64,000 nt of DNA from Phragmites australis. Its lineage: Eukaryota > Streptophyta > Magnoliopsida > Poales > Poaceae. Positions within the stretch are counted from its first letter, which is position 1, and each line of letters begins with the position of its first letter. A model generated the notes under the pieces. It was not told the DNA's origin. It saw nothing but the letters and a program-made list of their open reading frames with translations, and did no database searches. Location of the stretch: positions 31,570,001-31,634,000 of the forward strand of contig NC_084927.1 in the NCBI RefSeq assembly GCF_958298935.1. Direction: 5' to 3'. Both the position numbers and the translations under genes were made by a program. This document shows positions 50,801-61,919 of this stretch, piece after piece.

Positions 50801-52284
50801 TATTCGTGCAAGTTAATTCGGCAGTGAGAAATATCGAAGAGGAAAACTATTCTGAATAGGGGAACGTACTTGCGACAATGGGACCAAAGACTGCGCCGCT
50901 TTTAATATCCTGTAAAAGCTCCTCGAGTTTCATGTTGTATACTCGTACGATGATATCCGCTCTATCTGTTGCTTTTTGTCCTGGCTCGTTGCATAGGGCT
51001 TCATGAATCTCTGGCCATTTGGAATCGCATGTAAATGTTGTAAAGAAGTCTGGTGGGCCGTATACTCTACATATTGCTATGCTATCGTGGTAATTTTGGA
51101 TCATGTATCGTCTGCCGCCTGTGTGTGAAGCCGGTAGGACTGTTTTGCCAATTTCATTGCCATCTGTGCAACCACGGCTGACAGCATCAGTGATACCTTG
51201 TAAATTCTCTACTCTGAGTTTGGATTGATTGCTAAGCACAAACCATAGCCTCATTTCATCTATGCAAGCGCGGGCATCAACCTTGGCCTGGCTTGATAAA
51301 GAACCGTAACATAAGTAGGGATTTGGCTGATTTTTTTTTATAATGGAACATATAACGATAATAGTCCTGCATTGTCACTTTAGCACGCGCTGTACCTTGA
51401 ACCGGGTTGGTGTCATTATAGGGTATTCCAATTTGGAAACCGCGCTCGCCATATGGAAAGAGAAGAGGGTATTGAAGCGCCATGAAAGCGGGATGTAGCG
51501 CAGATATCTGGTGGAGTTGGCCACTATGTGTTTCTATCACTATATCTCGCTTGAATGTGTCTAATGTAAAGTCACCAACAATAAGCATGGCAAGCTGATC
51601 AGTCGTGGGTAAATTGTATTGTACTGGGTCGCCTTCTCTTGCGCCTATAATTCTAATGATAAATTCTTCGTTGCCGTGCTCTCGTAGCTTATCTCTTGCA
51701 AGCCTAAATTTTCTTACAAATGGGTTGTGGTTATCAAGCATTTGTATTAGCTCTTCAATTATTGTTTCATCTAAAGGATCTCTAGGTATCTCATCTGGAT
51801 CTAAGGCATGTAATCTGTTTCTAATTTCATTAATGGTATCATATATGTATAGTTGAATGAACTTAGGAGGTGTTCCTTCGTGCGGGAGTAGAGAGCCAAT
51901 GCGGTGATGAACTTGACCATTAATTTTGAAAACGGGGGGTCCTCGACCATCGTTGATAGAACGGTCTATGTGTGCTCCCATTGATGTAAAGGCAAATAAG
52001 CAGTTATATTGGCGAATGTGTTTTATAAATTTTTTGGAATTAGCGTTGCCATTGAATTTAGCCAAGGTATTGAGAGGTTCAGGTCGGGCTCTAAAGGGTG
52101 GTATAGAAATTCTGCCTCCTTTGCAGCAAGAATTATAGATAATCCTATTATTTTTTATTGATGAATCAGATTTAACCCTTTCTCCAAGCCAAAATATAGC
52201 ATGGCAATATCTACACTCGTAGTCAGGTGAGCCAAAATAAGAGCGATGAGGATAAGAAGCTACATACCAAGATGTTAGAATCAA
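47822..52284 (-). pseudogene. Helitron Rep-helicase (RepHel), frame broken at three places
   Basis: Rolling-circle replication initiator fused to a PIF1-type 5'-3' DNA helicase, the Helitron transposase. The N-terminal part (52284-about 51340) has a zinc-finger-like CRYCHAIFWLGERV and the Helitron-like-N region. An intron is predicted at 50869-50746 (donor GTACGT, acceptor CATCAG). The HUH motif reads GLPHAHIIVW near 50700; the tyrosine region reads YLFKYVTKGPD near 50290. The helicase portion (49570-47822) has Walker A GYGGTGKT, Walker [17 protein letters not shown] and the end motif [10 protein letters not shown]. Breaks: a 9-A run (51331-51339), a 6-T run (50308-50313) and a third near 49558-49575, each changing frame while homology continues. 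Either the gene is recently dead or some breaks are sequence errors. Confidence 0.88.
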
Positions 52285-55200
52285 AACACCGTGAATGTTG
52301 CAACGATGGAGAGATTTGTTATAGCAACGTAGAAAGAGAGCGAAGCAACGGTTAGCTAGCTTGTAAGAATGCTGTAATCATATGCGACTAATCATTTATT
52401 TGCATTAGCTGAAGGAGCAGGGATAGAGCGTGTAAAATTGTGGGGAGAAGAGGAGGGTAGGAGGGTGACAGAATATGTAACGATACTACGGGAAATGTTG
52501 GGATAGCATGATAACCACACGTACCTTTCAACGCGTTAATGTAATCCTGATTGAAGTGGCCAAATTCTATGGAAGAGCTGTGATTATGTAATGGTCCTAG
52601 AAGAGCATGGCAGCAGACAAGGCTTAGATAATGCAGGTGAAGGTTATTAGCAGTGGCAAGAAAGGATTCTTATTGATGGTACAAGCTGGTACCAATCACC
52701 TGCAAGCCTCAACCTCTGCTGATCTAGTAATCTGCGTCGTTTACGGCGGCACTCAGTTGGGTCCAGAACTAAAGGGCGGTGATATGCGGCGCCTTTTTCA
52801 GGATTTCCTATTTATCAATAAGGAACTGAGATATCTAATGCTGTGAGGGTGTATAGGTTAAATCCAACAAGGTATGAAAAGGAGACATACTTTGTCTTTT
52901 GCGAGTTCCACTCGTAGAGTGTGTGTCGTGAGCAGACGAAAATGCTGAACGCCGTCAAAGTAATGGGTACGGGTGGCACGGAGACGGTGTGGGTGACAGA
53001 GAAGAAACAAGAAATAAAAAGGTATGTAATGACATAAACGTGATGAGCCTAGCAGCGGCACATATTAAACATAAGGAGAAACATGGAAAATGAAAAGAAA
53101 AAGATGATAGACGCACATGGCACAGCAGCAGCGGCTTCATGCGATTGGGACGAACACGGCTCCATTGGCTACCAATGCGAAAAGCACGGGTCTATATGGC
53201 GCGAACGAGGTGGGAAAACAAACAGAGAGAAAAAGAGACAATGGCAAAAAAAAAATTAGGATAATCATGCAGCGAAGAATGTGTTTTTTATTTGTTCTCT
53301 ATATTGTTTTTTCCCCTTATTTGAGCGGTAGCACATGGAAACGCTGATACGAATCTGTTTACTAAAAGTACAAGAAGAAGTAAAAGCAAGAGACCAACAA
53401 CACTGCAAATAGAGTAGGGAAAATATGTACTGAAAGGGATAGGCAAAGAAAGAAATATAACGATGCAAGTTGCTTTAAAAAAAACACAGGGACCATTAAA
53501 GTATTAGGAGGCTGCGAGCCATAATATGTGCATGCACACTCATAGGATACGCATATTAGGAAGCAAAACATGCATATTTTTTTTGGCAGAGAACTAACCT
53601 TCCAAAATTGTAATCGACCACAACAAAACCATATATACTTTGAAGACAAACAATGGCTTGCAGCGCAGCGTGCTCATAAGCGGCCATGCACCCTGCCTCA
53701 CAAGATGACCAGAAAAAGAGTTGGCGCGGGGTGCTCTGGAAGCTCAGCAAAGGAAGCTCAATCTCTACTCCACAAAGGACGCTTCCATCGTTAGCAACCT
53801 CACAAAGCAACAAAACGTATGGCAAGCGACATCTACACGCAACGATTTGCAAAAGGGAGATGTAGGAAGTTCCAATAGCAAACATAAGGCCACTAACGCT
53901 GTCCTGCCTCTGCTATTTTTTTCCCAATTTTTTTTTCGGAACATACACGAAAAGAACAAGCAATTAATACAAGGATAAGGAAAAAGAAGAAGATGTCCAG
54001 GGGAAAGGAAGGAAAAGGGGGAAAATAAAAAAAAAAGAAGGGAACAATGTGTCAGTCGCTATATTCTGCATAATAAGATAATGTAATAAACATAATGCAA
54101 ATACGACTACAAATTTCATGTGGAAGACTGCTAGGAATAAGATGCCCACATAGTATGGTCACCGGCAAATCAATCAAGGACAATAGAGAGGGAGGGGGTT
54201 ATCTTACCAAGGATAACAAATTTGGCTCAACGCCAATTCCTTCTAGATCGAATAAGACAAGGGGTCTTAATTTATAAGAACCTACATGGGAACCAAGAAT
54301 ACATGTCAGAACAACAGATATGATCAAATCCATCCTGAAGAAACAATACAAATACGCAATAGTGTAATATGTGGGAGCATCGTAGCAGGTGATATACTAT
54401 GCAATAGCGAATAATGCAATAGAGCCGACAAACAATACGCTTTATAACATCGCACCAAAGGTAACAAACTAAAACAGGGCGAGAGGTGTATTGCACCTGG
54501 GAAACCAGAAAAGATGAGCTCAGTATTCTGGCAATCTGCTCATGGACCAAACAGTGAAAACAACTGCAAGGGGTGGAAAGATAAACAATCTTTTAAAAAG
54601 GATGTGAGATATCTAAGATAACAGAAACCGTAAAGAGCGCAGCATAAAGCAATATGCGGCACAGCATGACAAGAACAAGGAAAATATGGTGTAATATAAT
54701 GTGCAGGGGTAATCTAGCAACTGGTATAGAATGTGTAGGGACACAATGGTCTAAGCACAATTATAGCACATCGACTAATCTCATGGATAAACAGACAATA
54801 TGGCTACAAACATATTGCTTAGGCACAATAAAAGGGGAGAGCGAAGTATACCTTATCAATGCTAACGTTTTCAATCGAGCAACGATCCTCCTTGTGAACC
54901 AAACGGGACAAAGAGCCACAAAAGATGCAAAACCTACATGGAACAAAGGACACCCATTAGACTAACAAGCATAAATCAGTATACCGATGATATCAGCAAC
55001 ACGCGGCAGGCTCTTTTCCCCCCCTCGCATAAAATAAAAATAGAGCAACGATCAACGAAGCCTAAAGCAGAGCGGACAGGGAGCGCGGGGGGTCAACAAA
55101 GGAACAATAAGACCATACCAGAAACCACCACGAACAAGTACAATGTTGAATATTTTCGCTCTTGAAACTCTTCGGCTGTAATTACACAAAGAGCTAAAAA

Positions 55201-56418
55201 AAATTAGCCTCAGGTTGGGTTTCATCGGTTGGCGTTGTTTTTTACAGCCTCTGTTCCTTACCTTCTCCTGTACCTGCTCCACTTTTGCTCTCTTGCACAC
55301 GAGAACAATCAGAAGCACTGGAGGGCCAAATCTTTCCATTGGAGCAACAAACAGCAACCAACATCAGAGCGAACGAATGGGATCGCAATGACGAAGAAAC
55401 AAGCAGGATTCGAGAGGAAAAATCCGCCAACCTATTTAAACGGCAAAAAAGACGCAGGGAAAATAGCCAACAGGGACAAAAAAAAAAAAGAAGGGCAGGC
55501 AAAAAACACAAGAGGCAGCGAGAAGATAAAAAAAAAAACCAGGGAACAATGGCTGAAATGAACGGAAAATAAACAAAATACGCAGACCGAGCCCCGGGAA
55601 AAACTCCATGGGATTGAAAAGGTTCATGGGATTGCAAAAATCGTCGAAGAGCATAACAACCCAACGATACGGGAGATAGAGAAAAAGGGAAAGCTCCACA
55701 TCGCTTTCCCTGCCCCCTACTACGTGAACAACCAAAAAGAGATCGATACATGTAAAAGGGAGCACAGCATCTGCTGAGCACACCGCCATAGAAAGGGACA
55801 GCAAAAGAGAACGCACAAAAAAAAGGAAACAAACTAAAGGTGCGGAAGAGAAAGGCACACGGATCTACGGGGAAAAAACGTCCGATCCAAATCGGGCGCA
55901 AACCAAATTAGAGAAGCAAAAAGGAACTGACCACAGCAAGGGATCCAAAAACGCAGCAGCGACCAAAGCAAGCAACAGCATCCAGTCAAGGAACCAAGGC
56001 TCAGCAGCGAAGGGAGGGAGCAGGGGGGAGAAGAGGAAAGAGGAGGGCGGAGACTCCATGGGCTGCGGACCAGGCTAGACAATGGGCACCGGAGGGCACA
56101 AACAGCGAGGCGGTCACGCAACGTGGGAACCGGACAGCAGCCATCCCTCAGCACGAGCCAACCGGGACAGCAAAGGCCTTCAACCGGCGCGTGACGGACA
56201 ACAGCGCAGCGCACGAGACACACAACCAGAGGACGTGGGCGCGCGGCGGACAACAGCGCAACGCGCTAGACACAGAACCAGAGGACGTGGGCCCAGCACG
56301 GCAGCGCGAAGCGCGAAGCGCGCAACAGCAGACGCTGGATGACGAATCGAACGCGCGAGGATTTTCCTGTGACGTGGAAGCGGCGCCTGGCCGGGAAGCC
56401 GCGCGGCTCTAATATAGT
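52285..56418 (-). other. Helitron 5' non-coding region
   Basis: About 4.1 kb between the Rep-helicase start and the inferred 5' end. It contains purine-rich low-complexity sequence (55430-55570) and a GC-rich outermost block (56050-56405). Open frames up to 219 codons (55242-55901, minus) are Cys/Phe/Leu-rich products of the purine bias without domains. Promoter sequences for RepHel would be expected here, but none can be singled out. Confidence 0.45.
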
Positions 56419-57574
56419 TAATTACGTACCTCTTTAACCACTTGTTCTAGTTGTTTTATGGCTAGAAACCAGCTCAGACATGACTGCGGTGAGTCGTTGC
56501 TTCACCTCGCTAGTTTGCATCCCTCCTTCCTTAATAATACCTGCCTTTCTCATGTAACTGGAGGGACTAGGTCCCTACAGGTTACAGATATATTAGAAAA
56601 AGAGTTTATGTACACAGGAAGATCGAGTTGGGGGGGGGGGGGGGGGCGCAAAATAAAGCCAAGAGATTACAAATTCTAGTTGATAATAATACATTCTTTA
56701 TATTCTCGAGGTCGTTATAGTCTTCAAGGAAGAAGTTTAGGTACCTGATTGGGACATCCACCTGAACAACAAAATGAGAATTCACCGATCAATTTTGTGT
56801 TGCTTAAGAAAGGTACAGCAATTAACCGATATCTTGCAAGTAGACTATAGGAATCAAAATATCTCACAATCTTCAACATGTTAGCATTCAAACATGACAT
56901 GAAAAGGCTTCATCAAGAAATACAAGGTATTTCCGAACTATGTACTGCCTCTGTTTATAAATGTATGACTTCCTAGAATGTGCACAGTCAAAATTTTCTA
57001 ACTTACTACTAATTTCAAAACAACTATTTGAATTACTCACAACATAGTATAATATATAATATAAACTATAAAAGCACGAGTCGAAACAATCATATGCATT
57101 CTCTAAAAAGTATCCATGGAACAATCAACATCCTTAGATCTATTAAACATCCAACAAATCCATCAACCAAGATTCGTTTGATGGTGTTTCATTCAATTCA
57201 ATGATGAAGAATGAGTTGTCATCAACCATTGAAAATCATATATTTATCCCAACAAGCGTCCACGGAACTATATGAATCCTCGGATCTAAATCCAATGATC
57301 ATTCCCTCTCAGTTGAGAAATCATTGATTTTCATTAATCTGCTCTAATTATTTTTAGTTGTTAAATTCCTTAAAAAAAGATCATGCAATCAACTATGGAT
57401 CAGATTTGGCACCCAATCCCGCTAGACATGGTCAGTTTTCTATTAATTAATTTGAAATCACACGCAATTATCTCCATTTCTATCAATTAGTCTATCTATT
57501 TAAAAACCATAGCCTTTAGGATTTCTTTCCACATGCACTACCAATATAGAAACTTCAATCAATCAGTTAATTAG
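56419..57574. other. Intergenic right of the Helitron; includes a G17 run
   Basis: No gene recognised. A run of 17 G lies at 56630-56646, right after GATCGAGTT. From 56700 to 57560 the sequence is AT-rich with only short frames. Confidence 0.45.
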
Positions 57575-58370
57575 CTCCCATTGGCCGATCAGCATGTCAT
57601 AACGACGCCCTCCTCAACATGCATGTCTAAAGTCGATGGCCGGTGGGTGCTCCATTCCAATGACGACTACGTTAACATGGTTGAAACAAGTGCCATCATG
57701 CTAGACAAGATGAGGCACGTGTTTTACAATGAGATCGTGTTCTCTGTGTTGCTTGACGTTGACGGTCGAGAGTGCGTGGTCATGGTCATGCTCACGAGGT
57801 CCACAGAGGTCGCATTCTGCCGGATCGGGGGACAATGCATAGACGTTGCTCGATACCTACCTGGATTCCATCTTACACTGCAAAGAGAGCTTCTTGATAA
57901 TCGACTGCACCGAAGATATATCCATCTGCAGCAGCATCACCATCGATGCAACCATGATCGTGAAGCTGATGTCTTCACTATCACCGTCTGCGCAACTCAG
58001 CCATCGTAACTACCTGGAATCAAACAGTGAGCTACACATAGCCGACACCATAGTGAACATGTTACATAGGGCATGGAGCTTTACATATAGCAATGTGATC
58101 TATAAGTGCAATCTCTTGGATCGGAGGCTAGAATGGTGTAGGGTGAACAATGTCGACGACCTGACATTATTCACGTCAAAGCATTTCAGTGACAGCTTCA
58201 GTGGAACAAGCGTCTTCAAGTACAAGATGAACAATATCTACTCCTATAAGCATTTTTATGGAGATCCATATGACTTTGCCCATCATTTAAAGACTATTGA
58301 CATTGTTACGGGCACATCAAAAGTGGCAACTTTCCACCAGAATATGCAATGTTCCGAGGCTCTAGGTTAA
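57575..58370 (+). pseudogene. DUF295/F-box-like protein remnant
   Basis: Two overlapping plus-strand frames (57581-57845 and 57846-58370) read as one degraded protein of the grass F-box/DUF295-like group. Recognisable stretches are DGRWVLHSNDDYVNMVETS, VFSVLLDVDGRECVVMVM, LDTYLDSILHCKESFLIIDC, then YKCNLLDRRLEWCRVNNVDD, LTLFTSKHFSDSFSGTSVFK and VATFHQNMQCSEALG. The C-terminal phrases are the usual DUF295 end region. A frameshift near 57845 and the absence of an F-box upstream indicate a partial, probably dead copy. Family assignment rests on pattern memory, so it is moderate. Confidence 0.6.
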
Positions 58371-58379
58371 ATTCAATTG

Positions 58380-60480
58380 AATCTCTAAAATGGAGATATG
58401 TGAGTGTTGACCGAAGGTTTATATAGCAGGATAAGTGTTAGTGGTCACAAAGTGTTAGATACAATATATTTAGGTATTGCTAAATGTCGTATGGTTCCTT
58501 CAATTAGTAGTGCTATTTTCGATGGTTATAATGAGTTATTTATTTATTTTATATTTTACGAGTTGTGTTATTACATAATTTGAATTATTTAAAATATATA
58601 TCATCATATTTGGTTATTTGATTTATGTTAGCTTGAAATATAATAAATATTTATATAATTTAGAAACTGTTGTAGTGGTAATGCACGGTTGTTAGTTGAA
58701 TTAGTTTCCGGCGTGCGTTCTGAGCGTGAGTCAGAACCTGACTTCGGATTGGACCGCACGTAACAGAGGATGAAAGGAAGGCGGTGCGGGCGCGTCCGAC
58801 TGTTCGGGGTCCGAGTTGGAGATGGAGTCTAGGCGGCCGCCTACTGCACGGGCCAAGTGTTTTCTGCCACGACGCGCTTGGAGAGCCGGCGCGGTTCGAC
58901 GAGGTGGTCTAGCCGAGAACGAACGAACGAGATGGAGTCTAGAGGCCCGCCCGCGCACCGCCGCGGCCGTAAAGAGGCGTTGTTGGACTTGGACGCATCA
59001 AATGGATCCCAGGTGGTTGAAGCCCGTTCTCTGTCGCGCTGAAGCCCAATCCGGTGGAGACGCCATCTCCCTAGGCATATCGGCCTGTCGGTGTACCCGC
59101 AGCGCAGGTCATGGACTCGTGGAGAGGCACCGAGAGGCAGGTCGATCCTTACGAGATAAGAGTGGTCGAAGATTTTTTTGAAGATTTTTTTTAAGTACAA
59201 GCACGCACATCATCACGTCCAAACAATGGCGGAGTTTAATGGAGACCAAGGGGCCTTGCCCCCCTTTGTCATTAAAAACTACTTAGTAAATATGTATTTG
59301 TCGAGTAATAAATTAGTTTTTTACATAAGTTGGTTGATGAATCTTTCGAACCGACCTCCTCTTAAATTTTGTTGAAGCTCCGCCACTGTGTCCAAACACC
59401 TATGTCCTAATACACTTATAAACAAAATTCTTTAATACGCTGAAGGGTATCTAATGCTCCATGGCTTCAGCAACTCATCTCATTTCTCCACGATCCCAAT
59501 ATTTATCCTGATTCTGCTCTGGACCAGCACCAGTATCATGGTTTTACAGTTCTGCACTTCTGCCTCTTGATGACCGTGAAGGCTAAATGTACACCATGGA
59601 TTTCGTTTCAGAGAATCTCTGAAAGTCTGGTCAGCCAGCAACCACACCACGCAAGCATGAATGATGGCCGATCAGCACACAGATGAGACGAAACGGCATG
59701 TCTCGAATACAGCAAATCTGGGCGGAAAATTGTCAAGTTAGCCACACCTGACGTTTTTAACCAATGAGACCAGAGAAAATTATTAAGTGTATAAATCTGA
59801 TCTTCCAGGATCTATTCAACGTCTGCTCGTTGATGCGCTTCTTTTACGGGTACGACAGCCGTGCGTACATTTTCAGTACAAGGTTGTAGAGCTTTTCTGT
59901 TCCAGCTTTCCAGGTTCTATCGTGTTCTTCTACCCAATGTATCGTAGAACAGGATGGATTGTGTTAGATCTCCTTTAAGCGAGCCTATTTGCAGCAGCAC
60001 GTAGTGCTGGACTGTGATCGTTTACCAGTGTGTTGGACTGTTGGTTGCCAGTGTCATGTAGTGCTGTCATTTTCGCTTGTTGTGGGGCTATTGTGAGAGC
60101 ATCAGGTCTGTCAGGATTGCTTGAAGACGAAGCTGATGATGCATCTACTCTTCGTAAAATAACTTATCTATGTTTCTTCCTTTGCGGTATGCATATACGT
60201 ACAACAAAATGATTTCTTCCGTCAGCAGCGAAAGAAAAAAAATTCTACAAATAAAATATAACGAGAGTCAACTCATAAGAGTAACGCAAGCTTATAAAAG
60301 AAGTTGAGAGGAAATAAATAACAAGATATGTTTCTATAAACTGAATTCTCTTTTCACCGCGTGCCCACGGTCTATATTTCTAGAGACTTACAGAGAGTAA
60401 GTGTTCATATATACCTTTATAGGGGGTAAAGATATAAATTGTCATTAGATAATCGCAACCTAGGGCTAGTCTGATAATAC
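58380..60480. other. Intergenic, no supported gene
   Basis: 58380-58680 is AT-rich. 58730-59180 is GC-rich with frames on both strands and a repeated GAGATGGAGTCTAG at 58818 and 58929, but no domain. 59190-60480 has short frames only (for example 59787-59978, plus). Confidence 0.4.
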
Positions 60481-61490
60481 ACGACTTAGGCCTAGGTAAA
60501 TCTGAATCTATCCTGATGACATCATCTGGGTGTGGCACAACAGTAGTAGCAAGTGGCCTTAGTGGAGTGACCGCAGCTGGTCGTCTATTACGGTGTCACT
60601 CTACTCAGGGTGTCAGGTCGGTCGCTGAATAGACCGGTATTAAATAAAGGCCACCTCATGGCAGACAGAGGGTGGCTGGCAGGTCCCCTCTGGTTGATCT
60701 TTCTGAAGGACCGATGACTCTCTCCTAAGACTTCGAGGGTTAGTGGCCTCCAGGGATTTCCTGGCTTCGGAGCTGAGGCTCCAAGACAACTCCAGAGTTT
60801 GAGGACTTCGAAGGGGTCCTGAGCCTAGGGGCCCATGGACACAAGCTGGTGGAGCTAGGGGCATCGGGGGTCTTTGATGGTGACCCCCCAATAGCAGCCC
60901 CTCGTGAGGGCGAGCAGCGGAGTGGCTAGCCTCACGGTCTTTGGAGCAGGACCTCCAGTGATCCTTAGCTCTGGCAGGGGGGCCCTGATCCTCCAAGTTG
61001 ATACGGATCACGTAAGTGTTGATCCAACATTGGGGGCTGAATGCCTGTGTCGCCTACGAGAGAGAGCATTGAATGCAGTCGGCGGTTAGTGGTAATGTTA
61101 TGTCTTGCCAGGAGGTAGTGGGACACGTGGTGCCGTGGCATTAGAGGGTCATGGAGACTGGCTCAGTTTCCCCATGATCATGGGGAACAGACAGGGCAGG
61201 GCGTGCGCAAGAGCCCCTAAGGGAGGTAGCACGTCTCGCCCTGGGTCTATAAAACAGGAGTCTCAAACGAGCAACGTCTTTATCCAGCACAATTGTTCTT
61301 TTTCACCCTCGTTCTTGCACCCGCGCATGCCAATCCCAGCACTCCCAGCCTCCATCGTCGGTGAGTCCATCTTCGTCGTATTCCTAAGGACGCCATGAGT
61401 CGCCTGGGCGCCTGCGGCAGAGTGGGTTCCCCGACTGGGGGGGGGGGGCAGAACCAGGGAGCCCTGACGCCACATTAGTGGCCTCAAGCG
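60480..61490 (+). mobile_element. Probable LTR-like region at the right edge
   Basis: GC-rich non-coding text leads to a TATA-like GGGTCTATAAAAC near 61244, then a C/T-rich leader (TTCTTTTTCACCCTCG) of the kind found near LTR transcription starts in grass gypsy elements. It is followed by the decayed element protein downstream. A run of 12 G lies at 61437-61448. The left LTR boundary was not found and the element runs off the window. Confidence 0.4.
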
Positions 61491-61492
61491 CC

Positions 61493-61680
61493 CCCATCAG
61501 GCGGAGACAGCGTCTGCCGCAGCTGATGAACCAACAGCGAGCGGAGCCACCGATGCGCTCAGGGCGACATGATCCATGGTGGCCGTGAATCCTCCATCGC
61601 TGCCCGGATCAACACGGGGCGTGGAGCTTCGTCGTGCCAACAAGAAGTACACTTTGTAGACACTGTCTCCGCCTGATGGG
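61493..61680. repeat. 188-bp block bounded by a perfect 18-bp inverted repeat
   Basis: CCCATCAGGCGGAGACAG at 61493-61510 is exactly reverse-complemented at 61663-61680. The enclosed segment contains the first copy of the 112-bp repeat described in the next entry. Confidence 0.85.
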
Positions 61681-61792
61681 GATGCGCTCAGGGCGACATG
61701 ATCCATGGTGGCCGTGAATCCTCTATTGCTGCCCGGATCAACGCGGGGCATGGAGCTTCGTCGTGCCAACAAGAAGTACACTTTGTAGACAC
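61552..61792. repeat. Direct repeat of 112 bp, copies 61552-61663 and 61681-61792
   Basis: Both copies start GATGCGCTCAGGGCGACATG and end CACTTTGTAGACAC. A few substitutions separate them, for example CCATCG versus CTATTG in the middle. The offset is 129 bp. This looks like a recent local duplication in which one copy became linked to the 18-bp inverted repeat. Confidence 0.88.
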
Positions 61793-61919
61793 GTGCGCTG
61801 GGGGAGTCGACCATCACCGAGGCCAAGCTCGACTGAATGGTCAAGGAGGGAAAAATCCCCTCCAGATTTGTTACTCGCATCCCGAGGGGCGAGGCGACCC
61901 TGACACCATAGGGCCATGA

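Larger units (their letters stand above)
40585..56418 (-). mobile_element. Helitron, about 15.8 kb, with Rep-helicase and RPA-like genes
   Basis: Rolling-circle transposon read on the minus strand. The 3' end is clear: stem-loop 40596-40613, 7 nt, CTAG at 40588-40585, then a host T at 40584. The 5' end is inferred at 56418-56417, where the minus strand reads ACTATATTAGAGCC after a host A; a normal Helitron start would be TCTATATTA, so one base appears changed. There are no terminal inverted repeats and no target duplication, as expected. The order is 5' end, about 4 kb non-coding, Rep-helicase, RPA-like gene, about 2 kb non-coding, 3' hairpin. Both genes run in the element's own direction. 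The 3' boundary is strong; the 5' boundary is moderate. Confidence 0.82.

Noticed and set aside
55242..55901. 219-codon minus frame in the Helitron 5' region
   Set aside because: A purine-biased strand lacks stop codons; the Phe/Cys/Leu-rich product has no domain and no conserved splice structure.
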